Below the pieces are notes generated by a model. That model was not told the origin of the DNA, did not search any database, and saw nothing but the letters and a program-made list of their open reading frames with translations. A stretch of DNA of 64,000 nt from Erythroxylum novogranatense (lineage: Eukaryota > Streptophyta > Magnoliopsida > Malpighiales > Erythroxylaceae). Shown here one piece after another: positions 10,613 through 20,680 of the stretch (positions are counted from its first letter, which is position 1; each line of letters begins with the position of its first letter). A program made the position numbers and the translations under genes. The DNA lies in NCBI GenBank assembly GCA_029891385.1, contig CM057232.1, forward strand, positions 67,145,824-67,209,823, given 5' to 3'.

Positions 10613-11517
10613 ACAAGTGGGTCTATAGGATAAAGAATGAAACCGATGGTACAGTTAGGTTCAAGGCTCGATTGGTAGTTAAGGGATATTCACAAAAGAA
10701 AGGTATTGACTACATCGAAATATTCTCTCTGTTGTGAAATTAACTACAATCAGAATTTTGTTGAGTATTGTTGCGCAGAGAACTTGCACTTGAGCGGATG
10801 GATGTAAAACAGCATTTTACATGGAGATCTAGAGGAAGAAATCTACATGCAACAAACTTTGAGGGATATGAGGTTCCTGGTAAGGAACACATGGTGTGTA
10901 AGCTCAAAAGGAGTTTGTATGGATTGAAGCAGGCTCCAAGACAATGGTACAAGAAGTTTGACTCCTTCATGTTCAGAAATGGTTATCACAGGAGTGAAAA
11001 GGATCAATGTTGTTACATCAAGAAGTTTATCTCCTTTGTTATTTTACTTCTATATGTGGATGATATGTTGATTGCAGGTTCAAGTATGGAGGAGATAAAT
11101 AATCTTAAAGGGAGACTGTCATCAGAGTTTGAGATGAAAGATTTGGGTGCAACAAAGCAGATTTTAGGGATGAGGATTTCCCGAGACCGGTCTGCTGGAA
11201 TTATAAATTTGTCCTAGGAGCAATACATTGAGAAGGTATTGTCCAGGTTCAAAGTTGATGATGCTAAGCCCAGGAGCACGCCTTTAGCTAACCATCTCAA
11301 ATTGTCAAAGGAGCAATCACCCAAGACAGCTGAGGAACGTGAGCATATGAAAAAAGTGCCTTATGCTTCTGCAGTTGGGAGTCTGATGTATGCTATAGTC
11401 TGCACTAGGCCTGATATAGCACACGCATGGGGAGCCGTGGAGCGATACATGTCGATCCAGGAAAGAACATTGGGAAGCTGTAAAGTGGCTTCTGAGATAT
11501 TTGAAAGGAACAGTTAG
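10613..11517 (+). pseudogene. Copia reverse transcriptase, broken
   Basis: [12 protein letters not shown] and [20 protein letters not shown] start the domain at 10613, then a frameshift near 10735. RSLYGLKQAPRQWYKKFDSF and LLLYVDDMLIAGSS carry the RT signature with YVDD intact. A TAG at 11215 and a further frameshift near 11450 interrupt it. Later motifs are YASAVGSLMYAIVCTRPDI. Synthesises DNA from element RNA when intact; here inactive. Confidence 0.9.
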
Positions 11518-11989
11518 CACTTCACTTTGTTATGGGAATGGCAAGGTAGTGTTGGAGGGTTTTGTTGATGCTGATCTTAGTGGAGATGTGGATTCAAGCA
11601 AAAGTACATCCGGGTATGTCTACACTATAGATGGGACAGCAGTGAGTTGGATGTCTAAACTCCAGAAGTGTGTCTCTATGTCATCTACAGAGGCTGAATA
11701 TGTTGCAATAGCTGAAGCTGGTAAGGAGATGATATGGTTGACTGATTACTTGGAAGAGTTAGGCAAGAAGCAGCATGACAAGGTTCTCTTCATCGATAGT
11801 CGAAAGTGCCATACACCGGTGAAGAATCCAGTTTATCATTTTAGAACAAAGCATATTCGACGCAGGTATCACTTCACTCGCAGTTTGGTCGAAGAAGGTG
11901 AGATGTGGTTGAAGAAGATTGATGGTGCTAAGAATCCAGCAGACATGTTGACTAAAGGTGTGGATGCTTTGCTGAACCGGGCTATCTGA
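11501..11989 (+). pseudogene. Copia RNase H
   Basis: GFVDADLSGDVDSSKSTSGY, AVSWMSKLQKCVSMSSTEAE and YVAIAEAGKEMIWL are the conserved copia RNase H blocks. KHIRRRYHFTRSLVEEG and KNPADMLTKGVD close it. The usual TDSQSAIHLAKN block is altered to IDSRKCHTPVKN, probably through compensating indels. It overlaps the end of the RT frame because of a frameshift. Confidence 0.9.
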
Positions 11990-12095
11990 GGCCTCGCTTG
12001 GTCTTCTACCATAGTATGGGAGATGTTGCGCTAGGTGAGGTTGTTGGATACATTGGCATGGAGAACAAAGATGGTTGGGTTGGTGGATCGGTCTC

Positions 12096-12108
12096 CAAGT
12101 GGGAGAAT
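12096..12108 (+). other. Polypurine tract
   Basis: AAGTGGGAGAATT directly before the 3' LTR, the usual site for plus-strand priming. Confidence 0.8.
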
Positions 12109-12340
12109 TGTTGAGATATGGAGTCGATAGAATATCTTGGGCTTTACACCAGCCCACGTTATGTTTATTGTATTCTCCTGGGCGATAAATCGTTGTATTC
12201 TCCTAGTGTATCATGATATAGTGAAAAAAAAACCCTAGCCGCCCGTGGACGTAGCCATATTTTGGTGAACCACGTAAATTTGTGTGTTCGTTTTATTTTC
12301 CGCACTGTTCTTTGATTATTGTGATTGATCGGCCATAACA
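12109..12340 (+). repeat. Copia 3' LTR
   Basis: 232 bp with the same TG...CA ends as the 5' LTR and followed by the GTATA duplication. Relative to the 5' copy it lacks single bases in several places. Confidence 0.95.
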
Positions 12341-12345
12341 GTATA
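12341..12345 (+). repeat. Target site duplication GTATA (right)
   Basis: Second copy of the insertion target, matching 7895-7899. Confidence 0.92.
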
Positions 12346-12734
12346 TGCATGTGCTGTCTTAGCTATTAGTTGTATGTATACTTTTGGTACAAAAATCTAT
12401 TGCTATAGTATTGAGGATTGATGGAATCTTCATGTTTATATCAAACTTTAGAATATATAGGAAGTTCTAGTCAAATCGGGAAGACATTGAAGACAGATTG
12501 GATCTAACCCTATAACAAGGATTTTTTGGTGAAGATTAAGGTGGTGACGAACATGTTGGTTATGATCTTAATCTCAACTTAAACTTGAACCTTGGTCCTT
12601 ACAACCAACAGGTAAATATGTTAGTTTCTTACGTTCTGCATTAGAAGCCTTTCCAATCGTCTTTTAACAATGATATTTAAGTTCTTTATTAATTTTTTAA
12701 TTATGGAACCCCTCCCTTAACCTTTTCTTCACAA
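12346..12734. other. Capture-element interior after copia insertion
   Basis: Continues the sequence interrupted at 7899 and aligns with 18403-18769 in unit B. No gene recognised. Confidence 0.5.
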
Positions 12735-13125
12735 TTGTGGAGTCCCCAAAACTAGCAGTAGCACCAATACCATATGACAGAGGCTTCATGTGTTGACCCG
12801 TCCTACCTAGATTTAATCCCATAACGCAAGGGGGTCTTCAGAAGATGGACCCATGGGCTTCCCAATCTCCTACTCTCTATGTGTGAAATGACATTTATCC
12901 TCAAACTTGCAAGCTTGAGGTGTGTTATACTTGTTACACAATCGAGTCTTCACAATAGGAAGAGATGATCCAATGGGAAAAGACTGTGGGACTCTTGAAT
13001 TTCTAGTAATTGGTGAACCAGTTGGATTCCAGCCAAGATTAAACATCTGAGACAAAAATTTGAAGCCTGTAGGAACGTAATGCAAAAAATGGCATCCCTT
13101 ACCAAATAGGCACCCAAAAGTAAGG
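12735..13125 (-). pseudogene. Captured KH/CCCH zinc-finger gene fragment, copy A
   Basis: Read on the minus strand: CLFGKGCHFLHYVPTGF (second half of a CCCH finger), SQMFNLGWNPTGSP, then KTRLCNKYNTPQACKFEDKC with HFTH, a full C-X8-C-X5-C-X3-H finger, then WEIGKP and after stops GIGATASFGDSTI. This order matches plant RNA-binding proteins with two CCCH fingers followed by KH domains (the Arabidopsis C3H36/C3H52 type, from memory). The frame has no ATG start, and stops follow the second finger. The KH part is absent. It faces the NOC2-like fragment. Confidence 0.7.
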
Positions 13126-13488
13126 CATTATCAAGATATAGATAAGATAAGAACTCCAATTGAAACCAACATCTCTTAGCAAAAATTTTGCATAGAGATC
13201 TTGAAGTAACATGAAAGAAAACAAAAGAGCCACATTATTGGAATTCTTTATAATTGTAATAACTTGTTCTATGCATCCAATCATCAATCTTTGTGAACAT
13301 TTCATTCTAATATTCTTTAACAACGTCAGCTAAATGGCAGTCAGATATAGTAACATTACTGAAAAACAATACAAGGCGGAGACTGATAATGCATCAAATA
13401 CACAAAAGTGAGAGCTGGGAGAATATTTTTGGTAATTTAAAAACCCATGCAATTTTTCTAGAACATCTATTTTTTGAAATGAGACATA
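13126..13488. other. Interior between captured fragment and right arm
   Basis: AT-rich and probably intron or flank of the captured CCCH gene; no motif seen. Unit B loses alignment within this part, at about 19317. Confidence 0.4.
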
Positions 13489-13713
13489 TGGATATCAAGA
13501 AATTGGGGATCGGATTAAGGACACTAAAAAAGGTTTCAATATAACTAAAATGGTGACAAGCAATGACGATCATATCTAAGGCTAAAGAGAACGCGTGAGA
13601 AGAAATTATGGATTGAGGTATGAGAGAACGTCGATGTGAAAGTGAGAGTGCATGAGAGAGGACGAATTTAGGGATTTAGGGTATGAGTGTGACAAAGAAC
13701 ATAAGTTGAAGCT
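13489..13713 (-). repeat. Right inverted-repeat arm, unit A
   Basis: Reverse complement of 5629-5859, with moderate divergence. The arm in unit C (33592-33789) is closer to the left arms than this one is. Confidence 0.65.
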
Positions 13714-13985
13714 TTCTTCAAAATCCAAACGACATTGTTACAATTTTACTACAAAACAACGTCATTTCAGTAATCAGACAACTTCCTTTTAATGACGTCA
13801 ATTTGTTTGATTAGTAGGAATCCACTGACACATGGCAGTGCCACGTTAGCATAGATAATGGCGAGGCTAACGTCTAGCTAGAATTGAAACAAATTGAAAG
13901 TTTGTGCGTTTTATTGTTATTTTTTTAAGTTCGAGCTATAATTGAAAATTTGAGGAAAGTTTGATTTTTTTTATGGTAGTTAACC
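13714..13985 (-). mobile_element. Probable outer end of Mutator-like element
   Basis: Outside the right arm lies a stretch shared with unit C (33790-34045) containing GCCACGTTAGC and, on the minus strand, CTCAAATTTTCAATTATAGC. Strings of this style are common near ends of plant Mutator-like elements. No matching left end or 9 bp duplication is seen, so the class remains an inference. Confidence 0.35.
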
Positions 13986-14480
13986 CTATAGAAAATAAGA
14001 CTAATAATAAATATTCAGAAGAATAAATGGAAATAAATAATTCACATTCTAATTCTACCTTTTGTCTCTAAAGAATATTTTTGCAATTTGAATTGAATGA
14101 TACTCTATTAGATCTTGTGAAGTACTATTCTTATTTTCCTCGTCTTCTGCTTAGAATAAAAACCTTATAACATTTTAGTTTTATAAACATTTAATTTTAG
14201 TTAATTGATCAAACCTTTCCAATAAACTTATATCTACCATAATATAAGTATTGTAGAACAATACTCATCGAACTTAAAAATATACGGACATATGGTCATT
14301 TTTCTGCATAATTTTAAATTATATAACATAAAATATTTAGTATATATGTCATGTTAATTGCAAAATAAATATTCCTACATTTTAAATTTGTGACAAAAAA
14401 ATTAAGACCTTAGTTATTTAAGATTTTACTCGACCTACTTATTAATTTTTTCTTCAGAAAAGAAACATTTATGAATCAGC
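13986..14480. other. Flank between units A and B
   Basis: AT-rich, no gene. Aligned with 34046-34550 before unit C, showing that B and C were preceded by the same right end of a unit. Confidence 0.5.
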
Positions 14481-14830
14481 GAAGTAAAGATTAAAAGTAT
14501 GTAATATACTAAAAGGGGACATACGATATTTATTTCTGCGAGTTACAAAAGCAACTTTTTTGTAATTGTACATATAACAGTTTACAAATATCAGTTTTAA
14601 GTAACTAAAAAAAAAAATATCCTGAATTAAAAAATAAAATTTTAAATACTTTTATTATTTATAAAAACTTTTTCTACAACGCATCAGTTTCTTCGTGTAT
14701 GTGCCTCCTCGCTGCGCGTCATCTGCAAGTGAAATTTCTGTTTAACCTGGGAAGAACTTGCTGGTTTGACTTGTATCAACTATTGATCATGCTCCAGATG
14801 AAGTTCCAGGCAGTTTCATGCCTAGTTATG

Positions 14831-15055
14831 TTAACGGTCGTTCGAAGTATCAAATGATATATTTATAGCAATCACCAGAGAAATTGCACATCCATGCTTC
14901 TCCTGTAGATTGTAGTTCAATGATAATTCTATGCAAGATCGAGCTTGCGTGTTATCTGCAAGGTTTCTTGCGATAGTTACCAGCGAGGCTAGCAACACCA
15001 TTTGCCATCGTAACCCACTAGCAAATTCGCTGAAGCAGTCGGTAGCTAACCACAT
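14831..15055 (-). other. Conserved minus-strand reading frame, copy B
   Basis: Same 74 codons as copy A with two substitutions (Glu to Gly, Val to Ile). Function unknown; see copy A. Confidence 0.2.
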
Positions 15056-15203
15056 TCACATTCTGCCACTCAAAATCTAATTACGTGTTATCTTATTTAA
15101 ATACATACAGATTAGGTTCGGAGAGAAAGTTCTGATGATCAGTGGTGAATTTACAGAGAAATTTATGAAACCTCATTTCGTTTCGTACAGTCTACATATG
15201 TTT

Positions 15204-15212
15204 CTATATAAA
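15204..15212 (+). promoter_or_regulatory. TATA box of small gene B
   Basis: CTATATAAA 75 bases before the ATG, as in A. Confidence 0.55.
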
Positions 15213-15278
15213 CGAAGCGATAAAAAAAAGCTTCCATTACTCATTAAAAGGCTTTTAGCTTCCAATCAAAGTATCATT

Positions 15279-15437
15279 ATGGATTCAGAACAGCACCAAA
15301 GAAACCAAGGAAATGGCGCTAATGAGGTCCCAAGGCTGATCCCAAACAGAGGTGGAGTTTTGAAGAGTAGCATAAAGAAGGTGGTTAATTCGGTTGTTGG
15401 GAACTCTAAAGCCTCTTCAACTGTTCACCCTTCTTAA
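15279..15437 (+). CDS. Small conserved protein, copy B (52 aa)
   Basis: Identical to copy A except one Gln to His near the N-terminus (MDSEQHQ). The start was chosen by the TATA box at 15204. The codon before the stop is TCT instead of TCG, a silent change shared with copy D. The poly(A) signal is at 15635-15640. Family unknown; a compact gene-like layout is kept intact. Confidence 0.5.
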   Translation: MDSEQHQRNQGNGANEVPRLIPNRGGVLKSSIKKVVNSVVGNSKASSTVHPS

Positions 15438-15640
15438 TTAACCTCTGCATATTCTCCTAGTTCCATACCTATCGCCAGGCCTTGCTTCGTCTCTTGACTT
15501 GTGTCACTTGTTTCTAATGTTATTTCATTTTCCGGAATCAATGGTAAAAGAAAACTTGTATTATTAATGTACGATATAGACTGATTAGGCTTTGGGGTTC
15601 ATCCTTATCAAAGCTTGTAGAATTGATGTTCTTTAATAAA

Positions 15641-16177
15641 TGTCCCGTGCTTTTCATTTTTTCCATCACAGTCATGTACTTTTATTATTCAATTAGTCTT
15701 TAAAATTCTATTGGAATAACATTCTTTGTATTTTTTTCTATCATATGTCGCAAGCTTATATAACTTATGTTTCTAGAAAAGGTTAACAAGAGAATACAAA
15801 TATCTTATTGTAATTAAACAAATGACCTATAATATTAGTTCTTTTACACCTTAACAAGGAGCCCACTCAATGTACTCGAAGTGTTTATGGCGAAAATTTA
15901 ATAACACTCATATCAATGCATAAAAGGATACTTAAACAAACGATTGCAATAAGATCATATCTCCACCTCTGATAACTAAAATAGAAGGCAAAATCGAAAG
16001 GTCTTAATACAAGATTTTAATTGGGCTTAGGTTAGGCTATAATAAGAATAATAAAAAGGGCGATAAAATTGAAGAACATTTTCGTAAACAAAACAACATG
16101 CAACTTGGTTTTTCACAATATAAGCCCTTCACACAATTATTCCATTTGTACGATAACCTTGATCGATTACTACAAAA
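15641..16177. other. 3' flank and gypsy-derived stretch, unit B
   Basis: The first part is the 3' flank of the small gene. From about 15830 it is the same gypsy-derived segment as 5280-5628. No gene. Confidence 0.5.
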
Positions 16178-16408
16178 GCTTTAGCTTATGTTCTTCGTCA
16201 CTCTCACATCCTAAATCCCAAATTTCATCTTCTCTCACGCACTCTCACTCTCACACTAATGTTCTCTCAAACCAAAATCCTTAATTTCTTCTCACGAAGT
16301 CTCTTTGGCCTCCGATATGATCATTATTGCTTTTTACCATTTCAGTTATATTGAAACCCATTTTTCTTTCAATGTCCTTAATGTGATCCCTAATTTCTTG
16401 ATATCCAC
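16178..16408 (+). repeat. Left inverted-repeat arm, unit B
   Basis: Nearly identical to 5629-5859. Its right partner is missing because the unit is truncated. Confidence 0.65.
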
Positions 16409-16428
16409 AACATTAATTTTGAAAAGCC

Positions 16429-17150
16429 TACGAATGGAAATTCAAGAATTGCCTTGAACTTTGGACTAGAGAAATTTGTGCTTACAGTTCAAAAGTTTAT
16501 CTTAAGCCCCTTGCATAACCTTTGGCTCAGGTAATTTCAAGGTTGCACATTTGGTTCAAACTGCTAGGTACTTTCTCCTCAGATTGTGGTGTGTTAAAAT
16601 GCTCAATCGTATTGTTGTTACAACTAGTACTTTCATCCCTTTTTCTATGCTTCGTTTGGACATGTTGGAGATGAAAGAGTTAAATAGAACCCCCACTAGG
16701 GGTTTTGAAAAATCTATTGACTTGTGCACTATATTGAAGGTATATTTGACAGTTTTAGTCTTGTTTTCCTTTAATCTCTTTGGGTGGATTTATGAGTTTC
16801 TAAATCAATATTACTATGCTCAGCTAAAATGATCATAAATAGGATGTCATCATTGTATGTTAATTTGGGTAACTTGTATGATAGGTGAACAAACCTATGC
16901 GGAAGACACGAGCTTTCTCGGAGGCATATTTTTTTTTATTGTTGAGGAGCTTGTTGAACATCTAACTCAATGAAGCTTTTCTTTTGCCTTCTTTGGATTG
17001 TCCTTTATTCCATTGGAATGATTACATAGTTTTCATAAAACTAAAAAGATTGGGAGATTCGAAATGAAATAACGCAACTTATCCGCTAGGTATATGATTG
17101 ATTACCAAATTTGCTCAAGTAAGGGAGGGTTAGTGATGAGGGAGGAATTT
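16429..17150 (+). pseudogene. NOC2: Captured NOC2/REBELOTE-like fragment, copy B
   Basis: Exon 1 (to 16739) carries TARYFLLRLWCVKMLNRIV and [19 protein letters not shown]. The GT...AG intron is 16740-16884. Exon 2 begins VNKPMRKTRAFSEA. Shares with copy A the in-frame stop after EHLTQ and the frameshift before the TARYF block, so the copy was already dead when duplicated. Residue Lys in LEMKELNR agrees with the family better than Arg in copy A. Confidence 0.75.
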
Positions 17151-18769
17151 TTCTTTATTATGCTCTTATGTTTAGTTTGTCAATGTCCTAGATCAAGGCT
17201 AATTCATCATTCACAAATGGTAGTCATAAACAGTCACTTTTCTACCAAACGATCTTATAGTATCGTCATTTCTAGAGGTCTAAATGCCTATGCTTTCTAT
17301 TATCTCCCTATTGAAGCTCTTTCCTCATTAAATTTGTTCTCTCTTTTCTTTTTGACCTTTGTGTATTTTTTCTTTTTCTCTTAAGTTAGACATAACTTGT
17401 CATGAAGTTCTTCAGACCTACAACAATTTTGTGTCCTTATTTTGATCTTAAATGGTATAATGGCTCAAGTCCAAGAAGAAATCTTAGTAGAAGAAATCTA
17501 AGAATAGATCTTCTGCAACCTGAAGTTATACAACTTTTAAAGGCGGCGATACAAAGCCTTCACTGAATAAGAATAAGAGACAAGAATATCCTACAATTTT
17601 GACAGATAAGAATAGGAATATACAGTTAATGTAAACAAGTCAAAGAAAAGGAGGAGAAGTATATGAAGGATGAGATTAAGTTATTAACCAGCCTTCTTGT
17701 GATCATGGCATCATTTATGAACTATTCTGTTTCTTGTTCTATATATTCTTTAGATCAGTGATTTCAACAAATAAATTTGTGTTTCATAGATCTAGATTTT
17801 CTCAATATTAGAATGAAATTTCATCCCATTTGAGTTTAATCACCTTCCACATTTCAGGAGTTACATCTCTAACAATCAACTCGAGAGATTAACCTTATTA
17901 AGTTCACTTTCCCTTCTATTAATTTCCTTCTTGTATCAGTTAACATTAACCATTTTAAGAATTTAGTATGAACAAGAACCTTCTTTGATTAACAACAAAA
18001 TATCATAGAAGCTTTAAGAAAATGGTCCCTGGTGACATAATCCTGCCTTTTTGCTTCTCTTGATTATAATGCTAAGCTTATGAATCTTTTTAATCTTCAA
18101 AATTAATTGACGGTTAGATCAAAAGATTTATCAATTTTCAATAGGTAAAATAGTTCATTATCAAAAAAATGCAATGCCAAATCAAAATTATCCTCATATG
18201 TTATTACTAATGATGACTCCTTTAACCATCATATAAAAAGAATGCTAGTTTGTTCTATGTGTTCGTCTTCTAAGTCATTCTTTTTTTTTCATTTATCCAT
18301 CAACTATTTTAGTTTAAGCTCTCTTCCATGATTATACTCCCACATTTTTTTCTCTTCCTCTCATGCACACATAAGCATAGAGCATGTGTGTGAGTTAGTA
18401 TGTGCATGTGTTGTCTTAGCATTTAGCAGTATGTATACTTTTGGAACAAAACTCTATTGGTGTAACATTGAGGATTGATGGATTCTTCAAGGTTATATCA
18501 AACTTCAGAATATATATAGGAAGTTCCAGTCAAACCGGGAAGACATTGGAGACAGATTGGATCTAACCCTGAAACAATGATTTTCTGGTGAAGATTGACT
18601 TAGTGACGAACATATTGGTTATGATCTTGATCTCAACTTAAACTTGAACCTTGGTCTTTACAACCATCAGGTAAATATGTCAGTTTCGTACGTTCTGCAT
18701 TAGAAGCCTTTCCAATCTTATTTTAACAATGATATTTAATTTCTTCATTCATTTCTTAATATTGGAACC
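17151..18769. other. Capture-element interior with empty copia site
   Basis: Aligned to 6690-7894 plus 12346-12734. At 18396-18402 the sequence runs through the target of the copia element found in unit A without interruption. No gene recognised. Confidence 0.5.
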
Positions 18770-19175
18770 CCTCCCTTAACCTTTTCTTCCCAATTGTGGA
18801 GTCCCCAAAACTAGCAGCAGCACCAATACCATATGACAGAGGCTTCATTTGTTGACCCGTCCTGCCTATAATTAATCCCATAGCACTAAGGTTCTTCATA
18901 GGATGGACCTGTAGGCTTCCCAAGCTTCTACTATCCATGTGTGAAATGACATTTATCTCCAAACTTGCACCCTTCAGGTGCGTTATACTTGTTACACAAT
19001 CGAGTCTTCACAGTAGGAAGAGATGATCAAATAAGAAAAGATGGTGGGACTCCTAAATTTCTAGCAGCTGGTGAACCAATTGGATTCCAACCAAGATTAA
19101 ACATATGAGACAAAAAAAATTTGAAGCCTATAGGAACATAATGCAAAAAATGGCATCCCTGACCAAATGGGCACC
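18770..19175 (-). pseudogene. Captured KH/CCCH zinc-finger gene fragment, copy B
   Basis: Better preserved than copy A. CPFGQGCHFLHYVPIGF ends the first finger; the second is KTRLCNKYNAPEGCKFGDKC with HFTHG, then a TAG. Further on GIGAAASFGDSTI matches the segment before the KH domains in the family. No start codon and no KH domain. These residues fit the consensus CNKYNxxEGCKFGDKCHFAHG closely, which supports the family call and suggests B is nearer the captured ancestor. Confidence 0.75.
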
Positions 19176-19317
19176 TAAAAGTAAGACACTATCAAGATGC
19201 AGATAAGATAAGAACACCTATTGAAACCAACATCTCTATAGCAAAAATTTTGCATAAAGATCTTGAAGTAACATAAAAGAAAACAAAAGAGCCACATTAT
19301 TGCACTTCTTTTGATTT

Positions 19318-20680
19318 AAGAAAAATTTGATAAAATGGTCTACTGAAAACTTGTAGATTATGTTAAGAGCTTTCTGTAGCCATAAAGTTTGCAATTTTTC
19401 GATATCGGGAGTGGAAGTTATGATCAGTCAAAGTTTATGTGTGATAAGGTTAATTTTTGACTTTAATTATGACTGATTCTTTGACTGAGAAATTAACCTA
19501 GTTAAAGGTTAATTGAGCTTTGATGTTCTTCATAAAAGTTGAAGGGTTTGATTTGATCTTTATTTTGACATAAAGTATGCAATTTTTCGATCAAGGAATA
19601 ATAATTTATGATTTTTACAAGTTTATGTTATGGTTTTAGCATGAATATTAGAGGACAGAACCTTTGACCGGAAAATGGACTTCCTTAGGAGTCGAATTGA
19701 GTTTTATGTCCTTCGTGGAAGATGTAGAGCTTCTCTCAAGCTTTCTACAGAGACTAAGTTTGTCGAAATTGGAGTTCGGGATTAAGAGTTATGAATTTTG
19801 AAAGTTTCGGATTTTTCATGTGAAAAAAAAAATGAAAAATGACTTATCGCCGTAGCTAGGGCGACGCATCGCCCTCGCGGGGGCAGGCGTCCAGCTCGCG
19901 TCGCTAGGGAGACGCTTTGCCAGGGTGAGCTCGCCCTCGCCTCGCCCAACGCGCGCGCGTTTTGCTTCATACGGCATCGTTTTTAGACCCTTCACGCGAC
20001 GCCGCTTTCCTCCTCCAATCTGACCTTTGTTCACTATTTTGCTCATATCTTTTCCGTCCGACATCCGATTGAGTTGATTCTTGTGGCGTTGGATTCCTAA
20101 GACAATTCCCTACATCCTCATAGAAAATTTGTAATTTTATGAGATTAAATTAATGGTGATTAATTTAATCAAAGTGAGTCGGGAAATGTTTCGAACATAG
20201 TTTAGTATTTTGAGAAATTCGGGATCTGTAGAGATCCGATTGAAGTGATTCTTAAGGCTAAATAAACTTAAAACAAGGGAATACAAGTCATATGAAGAAA
20301 TGAAATGTCAATTTTGCCCCTAAGATTTTCCATTTCCGAATTTAAGTTCGGATTAGTGTGCAGTTTTCGGATTAAGAACATTTGAGAGTATTTTGAGCAT
20401 AACTTTTCATCTGGGAAATGAAATGAGGTGATTCTTATTTCGAATTAAACTAGAGACATAAGGCTACAATTGTTATGAAGACATCGAGTTTCAATTCTGG
20501 GATTAAGAATGCAAATTTCTGGATGGAAATAATCATACATGGAAAATGTGTTAGAATATGGATATACCCGAACTGTTTGCGCATAACTTTTGATGTAGTG
20601 CTCCGAATTGAATAGTTCTTGTGGCATTATGAACGTAAGACATAGAGGAACATTTCTCTAGAAGAAAGTTTTGACAAATT
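19318..20680 (+). repeat. Left part of split Tekay-like LTR
   Basis: Non-coding sequence with the long-LTR style of Del/Tekay gypsy elements: phrases such as TCCGTCCGACATCCGATTGA and a GC-rich island at 19845-19985 resemble those in the LTRs at 38593 and 62014. It continues at 29065 after the Athila-like insertion. The left terminus (TGTAACA) is absent, so it is truncated against unit B. Together the two parts make about 4.3 kb. Confidence 0.55.

Larger units (their letters stand above)
7900..12340 (+). mobile_element. Ty1/copia retrotransposon, degraded, full ends
   Basis: A 4441 bp element with 5' LTR, iMet primer binding site, gag, protease, integrase, RT and RNase H in copia order, polypurine tract, 3' LTR and a 5 bp target duplication. 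The polyprotein is broken by many stops and frameshifts, so it is not autonomous now. It lies inside the capture element of unit A; unit B has the empty site. Confidence 0.95.
3831..14480 (+). repeat. Repeat unit A (most complete cassette)
   Basis: By eye this aligns to 14481-19317 (B), 33592-36245 (C) and 57918-60335 (D). Order in A: AT-rich flank, small gene, gypsy-derived stretch, left inverted-repeat arm, NOC2-like fragment, unclassified interior, copia insertion, CCCH-gene fragment, right inverted-repeat arm, outer transposon end, then flank. The next unit begins directly afterwards, so A and B are adjacent in tandem. The start 3831 is where the copia LTR ends. From 3831 to 4281 I see only AT-rich flank shared with unit D. 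Confidence 0.8.
14481..19317 (+). repeat. Repeat unit B
   Basis: Second tandem copy. It contains the small gene, gypsy-derived stretch, left arm, NOC2-like fragment, interior with an empty copia site, and CCCH fragment. It is cut at about 19317, where a long gypsy LTR starts; the right arm is missing. The first 350 bases match unit C rather than A. Confidence 0.8.
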
